Shown: positions 1 through 8,926, counted from the first letter of the stretch. The stretch: 64,000 nt of DNA from JAFAXD01 sp051985675 (GCA_051985675.1 JBPYFJ010000038.1:57388-121387); one strand, 5' to 3'. The notes: generated by a model from the sequence alone, not told the origin. Program-made: numbers and translations.

Positions 1-186
1 CTCGACGTCGCGGTGCGCGCCGCCGATGGCGCAAGGCTCAGGGGACCTGCCAAGACCATCGCCAAGAAACGGGAGTTGACCGCACGGGCGCTGCGCGACC
101 TTGACGGGTGGTCGCGCAGCGGGCCGATGTCGTCGCAGATCGGGCAGGCGCATCAGGACGTCGACCGCCTGACTCCGGTGTCTTGA
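1..186 (+). CDS. C-terminal part of an unidentified protein (5' end outside window)
   Basis: An open frame enters from the left edge and stops at 184-186, giving about 61 residues rich in Arg, Asp and Ala and ending DRLTPVS. It stops 4 bases before the next start on the same strand, so the two are probably co-transcribed. I do not recognise the family from this tail alone, and no motif is visible. The start and total length cannot be seen. Confidence 0.5.
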   Translation, partial: LDVAVRAADGARLRGPAKTIAKKRELTARALRDLDGWSRSGPMSSQIGQAHQDVDRLTPVS

Positions 187-190
187 GTCC

Positions 191-1264
191 TTGACGGCCG
201 ATCGGATGACTCTGCCAGCCTCCCTGAACGAGCGATGGCGCAGCACGCTGGTGCTCAAGCGCGATATCTTCTCAACGGTCGAGCGCGGCCGGTTCGCGAC
301 GCCGGCGGGCGAGACCGATGCGGTGCTGCGCCGGCTCGATCAGATTCCGTGGTGGACGCGGCCGATCGCCCGGCACCTGTTTGATCGCGAGCGGCGCGCG
401 CTGGCGGCTGCCGATTCACTCGATGTCGGCCCGCGGCTGTTGTTGGCTGAAGACAGTTTCCTGGTCCGCGGATTCATCGACGGGGTGGCGTTGCATGTCG
501 CGCGTCCGTACGGCGATCGGGCGTATTTTGCCGCCGCCAAATCGGCGCTGCGCCGGCTTCATCACGCCGGGGTCTGCCACAACGACCTCGCCAAGGAACA
601 GAACTGGCTGCGAGGCACGGACGGCAAGCCCTATCTCACCGACTTTCAACTCGCGTTCGTGTTCCACCGTCGCAGCAAGATCTTCCGGCTCGCCGCCTAT
701 GAGGACCTGCGTCATCTGCTCAAACACAAGCGCAGCTACGTGCCCGATGCGCTCACCGCATCGGAACGGCGCGTGCTGGCGCGCAAAAGCCTTCCCACCC
801 GTGTATGGATGGCGACCGGCAAACGCGTCTATCGCCTCGTCACGCGCGGCGTATTCGGGTTCACCGATCGTGAAGGCGGCGGGCCGCGCCTTGTGCGCGA
901 TGCTCCGCTGATTACGGCTGCGCTGCAGCGCGACCCGCGGGTGCGCGATGCGGCTGTAGTTGCATTTCCGGACCGGCGCGCCGGAACCGCGCTCTACGCA
1001 TTCATCGAATCCGGTGAGCCGCTCTCGGAGCGTCAGATCCAGGATATCGTTGCGGGCTGCGGGGCAAGGCCGCCCGAGCGCACCCAGGTGGTCGACGCGA
1101 TGCCGCGCGACCCATCCGGCCGGGTGCGTGCCGAAATCCTCCAGCTTGTCGCCATGAACCAGGTCGATCTGATCGAACCCCTGCTGCGGGACCAGGGCGA
1201 GCGCGACATCATGTCCCGGATCATCGCGGGCCGACAGAATTTTCGCGATCGGTTCGCGTTCTGA
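191..1264 (+). CDS. Kinase-like protein (RIO/lipopolysaccharide-kinase fold) with acyl-CoA synthetase C-domain-like tail
   Basis: 357 aa if the TTG at 191 is used; an ATG lies at 206. The kinase-like catalytic loop is HND at 130-132 with Asn138, and the metal-binding DF-Q is at 151-153 (Gln in place of the usual Gly). This pattern is typical of atypical RIO/APH/LPS kinases. Residues about 237-322 look like the small C-terminal domain of AMP-forming acyl-CoA synthetases (VRDAAVVAFPD ... AFIES ... MPRDPSGRVRAEIL). The catalytic Lys of the SGK motif is Arg here, so that part is unlikely to adenylate anything. The gene sits 4 bases after the upstream gene. Substrate unknown; a sugar or lipid kinase role is inference. 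Confidence 0.75.
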   Translation: MTADRMTLPASLNERWRSTLVLKRDIFSTVERGRFATPAGETDAVLRRLDQIPWWTRPIARHLFDRERRALAAADSLDVGPRLLLAEDSFLVRGFIDGVALHVARPYGDRAYFAAAKSALRRLHHAGVCHNDLAKEQNWLRGTDGKPYLTDFQLAFVFHRRSKIFRLAAYEDLRHLLKHKRSYVPDALTASERRVLARKSLPTRVWMATGKRVYRLVTRGVFGFTDREGGGPRLVRDAPLITAALQRDPRVRDAAVVAFPDRRAGTALYAFIESGEPLSERQIQDIVAGCGARPPERTQVVDAMPRDPSGRVRAEILQLVAMNQVDLIEPLLRDQGERDIMSRIIAGRQNFRDRFAF

Positions 1265-1296
1265 ATCCAGACGGCGCCTCGACGAGCCGATGGCCT

Positions 1297-1662
1297 CTAC
1301 GACTTGGGGGCGTCCGTCGGTTCATAGTGGATGAGCCAAAGCTCCAATGCGGCGAGGTACATGACGAGGAGGCCAACTCCAACGTCAATGCGCATTGCGG
1401 AGGTGTGGACGAAACCCAGCAGCCACGGAGATGCCACCAGCCAGGCGCCACAGGCGACAACGATCCATTCTTCCCATTCGGCAAACAGCAGAAGCGCCGC
1501 CGCCGACAACGCGACAATCACCGCGCCGCTCACCCAGGCATCGGCCCGCGCGGGCCCACGCGCCACCGCCATCACCCACGGTGACAGCAACAGCATCGCG
1601 CCCAAAATCAGGATGTAGACGTCAAGGACGGCTTCGCGTCTCGGCAACACGGTGCGCTGCAT
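1297..1662 (-). CDS. SPW repeat membrane protein
   Basis: 121 aa with four hydrophobic segments arranged as two similar halves. Each half carries the Ser-Pro-Trp signature of SPW repeat proteins (LLSPWVMAV near residue 25 and ASPWLLGF near residue 78). Family members are small inner-membrane proteins of unknown function. The gene is convergent with the upstream kinase-like gene and has no obvious operon partner. Confidence 0.75.
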   Translation of the reverse strand: MQRTVLPRREAVLDVYILILGAMLLLSPWVMAVARGPARADAWVSGAVIVALSAAALLLFAEWEEWIVVACGAWLVASPWLLGFVHTSAMRIDVGVGLLVMYLAALELWLIHYEPTDAPKS

Positions 1663-1854
1663 GGTCGCACCTCCACATCAAACCATGGTTCGGCGTCGAC
1701 GCCGTCGCGCAAACCGTCCGCCGCCGTACCGTATCAGGATGAACGCACGCGATCGGCAGTCGTTAATCAACAAAAGCGCCGCGTGTCCGGTTGCACCAAG
1801 GCGCGCGGACAAGTTGGCGCAGGATGGAATGAGGGAATGAGCAAGGAGAGCAGA

Positions 1855-2223
1855 ATGACAAGAACACTTCTTAAAATGGGCGTCGCTGCAGCTTTCATGG
1901 TTGTGAGCGTCGGTGCGTGGGCCGCCGGCCCCAACGACGGGCCCAAGTACCCGAACACGGCCACCAACAAGCACTACACCGATCAGCGGATCATGGACCA
2001 CAACAACGCGGCTCCCCGCTATCCGGTGACCAGCAACCCAAATAAACACTACACCGATCAGCGCATCATGGATCACAACAACGCCGCGCCGCGCTATCCG
2101 ACGACGACGGCCAGCAGCCAGAAGCCAAGCCAGGCTTCTCGGGCCGGCCAGCGCACGCGGGTGGTCCATGTCAGGCGCGCACCGGCGGTGCATGCCAACG
2201 CCGCGCTTGCCCATCACGGGTGA
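1855..2223 (+). CDS. Small secreted protein with a 20-residue tandem repeat
   Basis: 122 aa from the ATG at 1855, chosen because AAGGAG lies 5-10 bases upstream and the resulting N-terminus is a clean Sec signal peptide ending AWA-AGP. The frame is open further upstream, but that part has no signal-like character. The mature part holds two near-identical copies of a unit beginning NKHYTDQRIMDHNN and ending APRYP, followed by a basic, His- and Ala-rich tail. The two DNA copies differ mainly at silent sites, suggesting the peptide is under selection. Function unknown; the exported location is inferred. Confidence 0.7.
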   Translation: MTRTLLKMGVAAAFMVVSVGAWAAGPNDGPKYPNTATNKHYTDQRIMDHNNAAPRYPVTSNPNKHYTDQRIMDHNNAAPRYPTTTASSQKPSQASRAGQRTRVVHVRRAPAVHANAALAHHG

Positions 2224-2267
2224 CCTGACGGGCTGTTGACGCTGCCAGCCGTTGTGCTGGTGGTGCT

Positions 2268-2294
2268 AAGGGGACGGCGATGAGCCGTCCCCTT
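2268..2294 (+). terminator. Rho-independent-like terminator
   Basis: An 11-bp perfect GC-rich stem (AAGGGGACGGC / GCCGTCCCCTT) with a 5-base loop lies 45 bases after the stop of the repeat protein at 1855-2223. It is followed only by a short T-run, so termination strength is uncertain. Confidence 0.55.
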
Positions 2295-2408
2295 TGCGTT
2301 GGTCGGCCCCTCACCATCGGGAGACAAGCTTTTCCACTGAAAAGTGTCGTAAGGATCGCTATAAATCGATGATCCTGCTCCTAGTGTCCCGGCCCGCCAT
2401 AAGTCTCG

Positions 2409-4193
2409 ATGCAAACTTCGCCTGAAGCGGACTTCCGACATCGTCTAGAGCGTGCGCTCGAAATCCCACGCGCGCTGCGCGCCTTCGTCCGGGCGCGTGA
2501 GTCGAGCCTCGTTGTCGTTGCCGCCGCCGTCGGTTGCCTCGCCGGCCTCGGCGTGGTGGCGATGAGCTTTGCGACCAACGTGCTGCATTGGTTGTTGTTC
2601 AGAGTTCCATGGGGCCAGCGGCTCTCGGCGGCCGATTGGGTCGATCCGACCCTCGCGATCGCCGTACCGACCGCCGGCGGCTTGTTGTTCGGGCTGGGCC
2701 TCGCGCTGGTCGCCCGCTGGCGGCCCTTGCGCGAAGTGGATCCGATCGAGGCGAATGCGCTCCACGGCGGCCGCATGTCACTACGCGGCAGCCTCAACGT
2801 CGTGCTGCAAACGGTTTGGTCGTGCGGCGTCGGCGCTTCGGTCGGCCTTGAGGCCGGTTACACCCAGCTCGGCGGCGGCGTGGCGTCCCGGATCGGCCAG
2901 GCGTTTCATCTGCGTCGGCAAGACCTGCGCATATTGGTTGGTTGCGGCACGGCCGGCGCGATTGCCGGCGCGTTCGGCGCACCGCTTGCCGGCGCCTTCT
3001 ACGGTTTCGAGCTTGTCATCGGGACCTATTCGGTTGCCGGTCTCACGTCCGTCGGCATCGCCGCGCTCACCGGTTATATGGTGGTGCACTGGATCGACCC
3101 CGCGTCGCTCGGAATTGAGACGATCTATGTCTCGCACGTCACCGTATCCGACCTCGGTATCGCGGCCGCGGTCGGGCTCGCGGCCGCCGCCGTTGGCATC
3201 GCCGTGATGCGCGGCGTCGGTGTGAGCGAGCCGTTGCTGAACCTGCTGAAGATCAAACCATGGCTGCGACCTGCGCTGGGAGGCGCGCTGGTCGGGCTGA
3301 TGGCGCTTGTCACCCCGCATGTGCTCGGCTCCGGACACGGCGCGATCCACATCGCCGCCATGATCGATCAGCCGATGGGCGTGGTCGCGGTCATGTTCGT
3401 GCTCAAGTGCCTGGCATCGATTGTGTCGCTCGGCACCAATTTTCGCGGCGGATTGTTCTTTACGTCGCTGCTCATCGGCGCGCTCGGCGGCCGGCTGTTT
3501 GCGAACGTCGTGTCGGCGGTATGGCCCTCGCTGGGGCTCGACCCGCACATCTACGCGATCATCGGCATGGGGGCCCTGTCGGCTTCGGTGATCGGCGCGC
3601 CGCTGACAATGACGTTCATCGCGCTCGAAACCACGGGCGATTTCTGGCTGACGGCGGCCGTTTTGATCGCCGTCATCATCTCGACCCAAGTGACCAGGGA
3701 GCTGTTCGGATACTCGTTTGCAACGTGGCGCTTCCATTTGCGCGGCGAGACCATCCGCAGCGCAGCCGACATCGGATGGCTGCGCGAGTTGACCGTCCGC
3801 CGGATGATGCGCGCCGACGTGCGCACGGTCGCCGCCCATACGACCGTCGGCCGATTTCGTCTCGTCTATCCACTTGGATCGACCGCACAGGCCGTCGTGG
3901 TCGACGAGCACCGGCGCTATGCGGGCATCGCGATCGTCGCCGAGGTGCACGCTTCGGAACTCGACCCGGCGCTTCCGGTCAAAGACGTCGTTCGCTACAG
4001 CGATATCGCCCTGTTGCCGAACATGACCGTCAAGGAGGCGGTCGAGGCGTTCGATCAAGCTGAAGCCGAAGCGCTCGCAGTCATCGATTCACCCGAGAGC
4101 CGGCGCGTGATCGGTCTGTTGTCGGAAACCTACACGTTGCGGCGCTATTCGGAAGAACTCGAGCTCCAGCGCCAGAACCTGGTCGGCGATTGA
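2409..4193 (+). CDS. ClC-family chloride channel/antiporter with C-terminal CBS region
   Basis: 594 aa. Residues about 30-440 form the many-helix ClC core and about 450-590 resemble a CBS pair (VKDVVRYSDIALLPNMTVKEAVEAF is typical of the second CBS motif). The gating glutamate is kept in GLEAG at 146-150, the place of the canonical GREGP motif, but the flanking Arg, Gly and Pro are changed. The selectivity motif usually written GxFAP appears as NFRGGLFFTSL. ClC proteins of this kind move chloride or fluoride, sometimes against protons; which applies here cannot be read from sequence. Monocistronic by context. Confidence 0.85.
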   Translation: MQTSPEADFRHRLERALEIPRALRAFVRARESSLVVVAAAVGCLAGLGVVAMSFATNVLHWLLFRVPWGQRLSAADWVDPTLAIAVPTAGGLLFGLGLALVARWRPLREVDPIEANALHGGRMSLRGSLNVVLQTVWSCGVGASVGLEAGYTQLGGGVASRIGQAFHLRRQDLRILVGCGTAGAIAGAFGAPLAGAFYGFELVIGTYSVAGLTSVGIAALTGYMVVHWIDPASLGIETIYVSHVTVSDLGIAAAVGLAAAAVGIAVMRGVGVSEPLLNLLKIKPWLRPALGGALVGLMALVTPHVLGSGHGAIHIAAMIDQPMGVVAVMFVLKCLASIVSLGTNFRGGLFFTSLLIGALGGRLFANVVSAVWPSLGLDPHIYAIIGMGALSASVIGAPLTMTFIALETTGDFWLTAAVLIAVIISTQVTRELFGYSFATWRFHLRGETIRSAADIGWLRELTVRRMMRADVRTVAAHTTVGRFRLVYPLGSTAQAVVVDEHRRYAGIAIVAEVHASELDPALPVKDVVRYSDIALLPNMTVKEAVEAFDQAEAEALAVIDSPESRRVIGLLSETYTLRRYSEELELQRQNLVGD

Positions 4194-4222
4194 CGCCGCG
4201 CGCTTGTGTGCCGGCACTCGTT

Positions 4223-4963
4223 TCAGAACGCTTCCCGGAACGGCCGCAGATCGACTTCCTGGGTCCAGGCCGAACGCTGCTGGCGATGGATTTGCCAATA
4301 GGTATCGGCGATCGCGTCGATGCCGAGCAGACCATCCTCGCCGCGCTGTTTGACGAGGTCCGGCTGGCGGCTCAACAGCCGATCGCCCTCGATGCCGCCA
4401 TCGATCACGACGTGGGCGACGTGAATTCCGAGCGGCCCGAACTCGCGCGCCATGCTCTGCGCAACCATGCGCAGGCCAGCCTTGGCGGCGGCGAATTGCG
4501 CAAAACCCGGCTTGCCGCGCAGGCTTCCGGACGCGCCGGTGAAGATCACGGTTCCCCGCCCCAGCGGCACGAGCCGGCGCGCCGCTTCGCGACCGACCAG
4601 GAACCCGGCGAAGCAGCCGACACGCCAAAAATCCTCGAACAGGTCGGCCGAGAGCTCGCGAAAATCGATCTTGCGATTGTTGCCGGCATTGAACACGACG
4701 AGGTCGGCGGGGTCGAAGCCGTCCCCCGGCGCCATCGCGCGGTCGAACAGGCGAATGACGTCGGCTTCCTGGGTCGTATCGGTCGGCACCGGTGCGGCCG
4801 CGCCGCCTTTGGTCGTGATCGTGCGGACCACCTGTTCGATCGTGGTCGGCGTGCGGCCGGCCACCAGCACCTGATAACCCTCCGCGGCGAAGCGCCGGCA
4901 CAGCGCGGCGCCAAGCCCGCGCTCGGCGCCGACACCGACGACGACAGCGGTCGGTCTACCCAT
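4223..4963 (-). CDS. Short-chain dehydrogenase/reductase with Phe at the catalytic Tyr position
   Basis: 246 aa from the ATG at 4963, preferred over a GTG at 4975 because GGAGG sits 7 bases upstream. An N-terminal Rossmann motif (VVVGVGAERGLGAAL) and the VFNAGNN segment identify the SDR family. Where classical SDRs have YxxxK this protein has FAAAK (in GFAQFAAAKAGLR), so the general acid is missing. The end of the sequence (DLRPFREAF) is typical of a rhizobial SDR subgroup. The start codon is embedded in the last codons of the MATE gene, implying translational coupling in a HxlR-MATE-SDR operon. Confidence 0.85.
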   Translation of the reverse strand: MGRPTAVVVGVGAERGLGAALCRRFAAEGYQVLVAGRTPTTIEQVVRTITTKGGAAAPVPTDTTQEADVIRLFDRAMAPGDGFDPADLVVFNAGNNRKIDFRELSADLFEDFWRVGCFAGFLVGREAARRLVPLGRGTVIFTGASGSLRGKPGFAQFAAAKAGLRMVAQSMAREFGPLGIHVAHVVIDGGIEGDRLLSRQPDLVKQRGEDGLLGIDAIADTYWQIHRQQRSAWTQEVDLRPFREAF

Positions 4964-6407
4964 TGTTGCCTCCACGGCTTGCCTTGGCCTGCGGTGGATG
5001 ATGAAACCAGGTTCCCGCCATCACGGCCGCGAATATCGTGATCCCGTACACCACGAGCCCGGCGGCGAGCGCGGCGAACAGCCAGCTGAGCGAGCCGGTG
5101 AGTTGCAGGACCGCCCACCCGCCGCCCGCCGCGATGAACAGGCGCAGGAAGCCGCCGGTCAGCGGCCAGAACAATCGCCCGGCGCCTTGCGACGAAAAGT
5201 AGAGCGCAAGTCCGAGCCCAAAGAATCCATAGAACGGCCCAACCGCGCGCAGATAGGCGCTCCCGGCTGCCACCACCTGCGGATCGGAGCTGAACAGCGT
5301 CAGCCAGGCGCCCGGCCAGATCGCGGCGGCAAGACCGATCGTCTCCGTGACCGCGAACGCGATCGTGCAGCCGATCAGGGCGATGCGGAGCGCGCGGTCG
5401 CGTTGACCGGCGCCGATGTTGGTGCCGACCAGCGCCACCAGCGGCGCGCCCAAGCCGAACACGATCGGTACCAGCAGATATTCGAGCCGGGCACCGGTGC
5501 CAAATCCCGCCACCGCACTCGCACCGGCCACGCTTGCGACCAGCGCCGTCGTGAATGCGACAATCACGTTGGTCAGCACCGCGGAGATCGAGCTGAAAAA
5601 GCCGACCGCCAGGATGGTGCGAAACAACGGCCAGCGCGGCCGCGAGAGGCGCAAGCGGGCGACATTGCGCCCGGACAGAATGTACCAGCCCATGACCGCG
5701 GTCGCGCCGGCGTAGAACAACACCACGGCCACGCCGCCGCCGGCAATTCCGAGCGCCGGAAACGGCCCGATGCCAAAGATCAGGCAGGGCGAAAGCGGGA
5801 CCAGGAACACCACGCCCGCGCAGGTCACCAGCGCCGGCACCAGCATGTTGCCGGTGCCGCGGATCACATTCGCGAGCGCGTTCATGGCCCACAGCAACAC
5901 GTTGCCGCCGAACACGATATTGGAATAAAGCAACGCCGCCTCGAGCTCTCCGCCCCGACCGCCGAGCGCCTGGTAGATCGGCCGGCCGAACGCCAGCATC
6001 ACGATCGAGAAGATCGCGCCGAGCCCCATATTGATGATCAGCGCATGCAGAACGAGTGCGTCCGCGTCATCACGGCGTCCGGCGCCGAGCGCCCGCGCGA
6101 TCGCCGACGAAATCCCCCCGCCCATGGCGCCGGCGGAAATCATCTGCATCAACATGACCCCGGGGAACACCAGCGCCATGCCGGCAAGCGCATCGGTACC
6201 CAGTCGCGAGATGAACCAGGTCTCGATCAGGCCGGTGGACGCCTGCGCCAGCATGACCAGGACGTTCGGCCAGGCCAGCAGCAGCAAGGTGGATAGGATT
6301 GGCGCGGTCAGCAGCCGGCTGGTGCGCGGGTTGAATGCGGCCCTGCCCGGCTCGGAAACGACCGGCTCACGACGGCTGGCACTCTGGTCGAGGGCCGCGA
6401 TGCTCAT
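4956..6407 (-). CDS. MATE family multidrug/metabolite efflux transporter
   Basis: 483 aa with about 12 transmembrane segments in two related halves (first from residue 35, second from about residue 255), as expected for MATE proteins that export cationic drugs using a Na+ or H+ gradient at the inner membrane. Its ATG overlaps the stop of the upstream HxlR regulator by 4 bases (ATGA) and its stop overlaps the SDR start, so the three genes form a tight operon, probably under control of the first gene. The substrate cannot be inferred. Confidence 0.88.
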   Translation of the reverse strand: MSIAALDQSASRREPVVSEPGRAAFNPRTSRLLTAPILSTLLLLAWPNVLVMLAQASTGLIETWFISRLGTDALAGMALVFPGVMLMQMISAGAMGGGISSAIARALGAGRRDDADALVLHALIINMGLGAIFSIVMLAFGRPIYQALGGRGGELEAALLYSNIVFGGNVLLWAMNALANVIRGTGNMLVPALVTCAGVVFLVPLSPCLIFGIGPFPALGIAGGGVAVVLFYAGATAVMGWYILSGRNVARLRLSRPRWPLFRTILAVGFFSSISAVLTNVIVAFTTALVASVAGASAVAGFGTGARLEYLLVPIVFGLGAPLVALVGTNIGAGQRDRALRIALIGCTIAFAVTETIGLAAAIWPGAWLTLFSSDPQVVAAGSAYLRAVGPFYGFFGLGLALYFSSQGAGRLFWPLTGGFLRLFIAAGGGWAVLQLTGSLSWLFAALAAGLVVYGITIFAAVMAGTWFHHPPQAKASRGGNNG

Positions 6408-6952
6408 CGCGTCGTCCGTGGCCGGGCCGATCGACGGCGTGCCGGCGGCTTGGATGTTGCGGCCCGTTCGGGCGGGATCGCGCCATAGCGCTTGCGTACG
6501 CGCGCGTTCGCGGCAGGCCCCGCCACATAGCGGTGCTCGGCGTCGGTGATCGGGCGTCCGGTTTTGCGGTCAACCAGCACCGGATCCACCGGCACACCGC
6601 TCTCGGCGTCGACCAGCAGCACGCTCGGCCCCTCGGGGGCGAAATGCCGGTTGCCCCAGGTCAGCAATGCCACCGTCACCATCCGGAAATCGCGCCCGCG
6701 CGCGGTCAGCACGTACTCATCGCGCGGCGGATGCTCGCTGTAGCGGCGCCGCTCCAGTAGTCCGGCCGCCACCAGCGCGTTGAGTCGGCGGGTCAGCATG
6801 TTGGGCGCAATGCCGAGGCTTTTCTGGAACTGGTCGAAGCGCGTCATTCCGCGCAGCGCATCGCGCAGGATCAGGATGCTCCACCACTCGCCAACCCGTT
6901 CCAGGCTGCGGGCGACCGGACATGTCATGTTGCCGAAGCTCTTGTGGTGCAT
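6404..6952 (-). CDS. HxlR-family winged-helix transcriptional regulator
   Basis: 182 aa. The N-terminal half is a classic HxlR domain: CPVARSLERVGEWWSILILR, then FDQFQKSLGIAPNMLTRRL and a wing near residue 75. The single Cys of the CPV start is the redox-sensing position in some family members. The C-terminal 70 residues are an extension ending in a very basic tail. First gene of an operon with a MATE pump and an SDR, so it probably controls efflux in response to a small molecule. Its promoter should lie between 6953 and 7058, divergent from osmC. Confidence 0.88.
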   Translation of the reverse strand: MHHKSFGNMTCPVARSLERVGEWWSILILRDALRGMTRFDQFQKSLGIAPNMLTRRLNALVAAGLLERRRYSEHPPRDEYVLTARGRDFRMVTVALLTWGNRHFAPEGPSVLLVDAESGVPVDPVLVDRKTGRPITDAEHRYVAGPAANARVRKRYGAIPPERAATSKPPARRRSARPRTTR

Positions 6953-7058
6953 CCTACCTATTTGACCTTGTAACTATCATCATGCAAGTCACCTGCCGAC
7001 TGGCAGTCCTGCGATTTCGGAATAGGATCGCGCCAGCGTTCACGCCTGGAGGAGCCAG

Positions 7059-7532
7059 ATGAGCGAGACCGCAGCCGCCCGCACCCAGTCGGCGGTGTCC
7101 CCCGATACCGTCGTGGTTGTGGAAAACGGCAAGGGGCTGTTCGGGCAGGACCTGCTCAACGGCCGGCATCGGCTCGTCGCCGACGAACCGCGCGCGGTCG
7201 GCGGCGGGGATGCCGGTCCCAATCCGTACGAGCTTTTGCTCATGAGCCTCGGCGCCTGCACGTCGATGACGCTGCGGCTTTACGCACGGCGCAAGCAGCT
7301 GCCGCTGACCCGCGTCGCCGTGCGGCTGCGCCACTCCCGCATCCATGCCGAGGACTGCGCCGACTGCGAGACCAAGGCGGGCTTCATCGACCGCATCGAG
7401 CGCGAGATCGTGCTCGAAGGATCACTCGATGAGGACCAGCGCAAGCGCATGCTGGAGATCGCCAACATGTGTCCGGTGCACAGGACGCTGACGTCGGAAA
7501 TATCAATCGTGACGCAACTCGCGCCGGCGTGA
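7059..7532 (+). CDS. OsmC-family peroxiredoxin-like protein
   Basis: 157 aa. OsmC/Ohr fold signatures are visible: GPNPYELLLMSLGACTSMTL with the first redox Cys, and IANMCPVHRTL with the second, spaced about 60 residues apart. A further Cys pair (CADC) lies near residue 95, as in the YhfA-like OsmC branch. Proteins of this type reduce organic hydroperoxides; cytoplasmic. Divergent from the HxlR operon, sharing a 106-base intergenic region. Confidence 0.85.
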   Translation: MSETAAARTQSAVSPDTVVVVENGKGLFGQDLLNGRHRLVADEPRAVGGGDAGPNPYELLLMSLGACTSMTLRLYARRKQLPLTRVAVRLRHSRIHAEDCADCETKAGFIDRIEREIVLEGSLDEDQRKRMLEIANMCPVHRTLTSEISIVTQLAPA

Positions 7533-7548
7533 GCCAGGCGTCATTTAG

Positions 7549-7689
7549 GGCCATCCTTCGAGACGCACGCTCCTGCGGAGCGTGCTCCTCAGGATGAGGC
7601 CGTGGTTGTGGCCCACTCCTCGAACCTCGCAACACACTCGGTCCTCATCCTGAGGAGCGTCGCGCAGCGACGCGTCTCGAAGGATGGCC
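7549..7689. repeat. Bradyrhizobium-type palindromic intergenic repeat
   Basis: The ends are a 17-bp perfect inverted repeat (GGCCATCCTTCGAGACG at 7549-7565 against 7673-7689). Inside is a second perfect inverted pair, GCTCCTCAGGATGAGG at 7584-7599 and its complement at 7643-7658, so the whole unit can fold into a long cruciform. The sequence type (ATCCTTCGAGACGC ... CCTCATCCTGAGGAGC) is familiar as a dispersed intergenic element in Bradyrhizobium-like genomes. It sits between convergent osmC and the MetE-like gene. Confidence 0.8.
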
Positions 7690-7697
7690 ACCATGCT

Positions 7698-8843
7698 TTA
7701 TTTCCAGAACCGCGCCGACGCGATCCTGGCGCCTTCCGCCATGGCGGCGAGCTTGGCCCACACCACGTCGGGATCGACCGCCGCCTGCCCGACCCAGGTG
7801 CCATAGCCGCAATCGCTGCCGGCGATCACCCGTTCGCGGCCGACCAGGTTGGCATAGCGCGCGATGCGCTGGGCGATCAGCTCTGGATGCTCGATGAAGT
7901 TCGATTTCGACTCGATCACGCCTGGGATCAGCACCTTGTCGTCGGGCAGCTTGACGTTCTCGAACAACTGCCATTCGTGCGCATGACGCGGATTGGCGGC
8001 TTCGAGCGAGATCGCGTGCGGCTTCACCAGCAATACGACGTCGATGATATCGGCCAGCGCGACGTCGCGATGGTGCGGCCCCTCGTAGTTGCCCCAGCAC
8101 AGGTGAATGCGCAGCTGCTCGGCCGGGATATTCCGGAGCGCATGGTTGAGCGCGTCGATATGCTGCCGTGCCCGCTTCCGAAACTCAGCAAGGCTCAGGT
8201 CCGCGTACTGAATATGGCGCCCCATGGCGAGATCGGGACAGTCGATCTGCAACACCACGCCGGCGTTGGCGACGCATTCGTATTCGACCCGCATCGCCTC
8301 GGCGATGGCGTCGAGATAGGCCTCCTGACTGGGATAGTGATCATTGCGAAAGAACAGCGACACCACGCCGGGCGATGCGGCGCTCATGAAGGCCTCGCCG
8401 CCGCCGCTGGCCTTGATCCCGGCGGTCAGGTTGTCCACGTCGGTCAGCGCGGCTCCTTTATCACGCACGCCGATCGGCGCGTTGCAGGCTGGCGTCTTGC
8501 GGCGTGACCGGCCCGGGTCGCCGAACACGCGCTGAGCGAGGCGCGGAAATTCGGCCAGATCCTGATACACGAACGTATTGCCGGTGCCCCCGAACCCGTC
8601 GAGCCGATCTTTGATGTAGGTCGCATAGCTCGGCTTGGACACTTCGCCGTCGTTGACGAGATCAACCCCGGCGTCGCGCTGCTTGCGAACGACCTCCGCG
8701 ACCGCCGCGCGCACCCGCGCCGCCAGCACGGCAGCGTCGACCGGCACCCCTTCCTCCTTCGCATACATCATGCGGACCAGATCGTCCGGCCGCGGCAGGC
8801 TGCCAGTGTGCGTGGTCAGGAAGCGCTCGGTGGAGTGTTTCAT
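7698..8843 (-). CDS. MetE C-terminal-like (cobalamin-independent methionine synthase family) protein
   Basis: 381 aa from the ATG at 8843 (MKHSTERFLTTHTGSLPRP); an upstream frame to 8891 is less likely. It corresponds to the C-terminal catalytic barrel of MetE only. Zinc ligands are visible as His and Cys of IHLCWGNYEG and the late Cys of AGSDCGYGTW, with a further Glu in NDGEVSKPSY. Short stand-alone members of this family act on thiol substrates and are often mis-named methionine synthase; without the N-terminal half a different methyl donor is likely. Divergent from the phosphoesterase gene, with 83 bases between them. Confidence 0.82.
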   Translation of the reverse strand: MKHSTERFLTTHTGSLPRPDDLVRMMYAKEEGVPVDAAVLAARVRAAVAEVVRKQRDAGVDLVNDGEVSKPSYATYIKDRLDGFGGTGNTFVYQDLAEFPRLAQRVFGDPGRSRRKTPACNAPIGVRDKGAALTDVDNLTAGIKASGGGEAFMSAASPGVVSLFFRNDHYPSQEAYLDAIAEAMRVEYECVANAGVVLQIDCPDLAMGRHIQYADLSLAEFRKRARQHIDALNHALRNIPAEQLRIHLCWGNYEGPHHRDVALADIIDVVLLVKPHAISLEAANPRHAHEWQLFENVKLPDDKVLIPGVIESKSNFIEHPELIAQRIARYANLVGRERVIAGSDCGYGTWVGQAAVDPDVVWAKLAAMAEGARIASARFWK

Positions 8844-8926
8844 GTGGCTGCAACATTTCCCCTGTTGTATTTTCTGGCGAATTCGCTTCACAGGCGGGCC
8901 GCGACGGCGCGCAGGGTAACACGCGG

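Noticed and set aside
2781..4058. 425-codon minus-strand frame inside the ClC gene
   Set aside because: Antisense shadow: the plus-strand frame is a clear ClC protein, and the minus frame has no family features.
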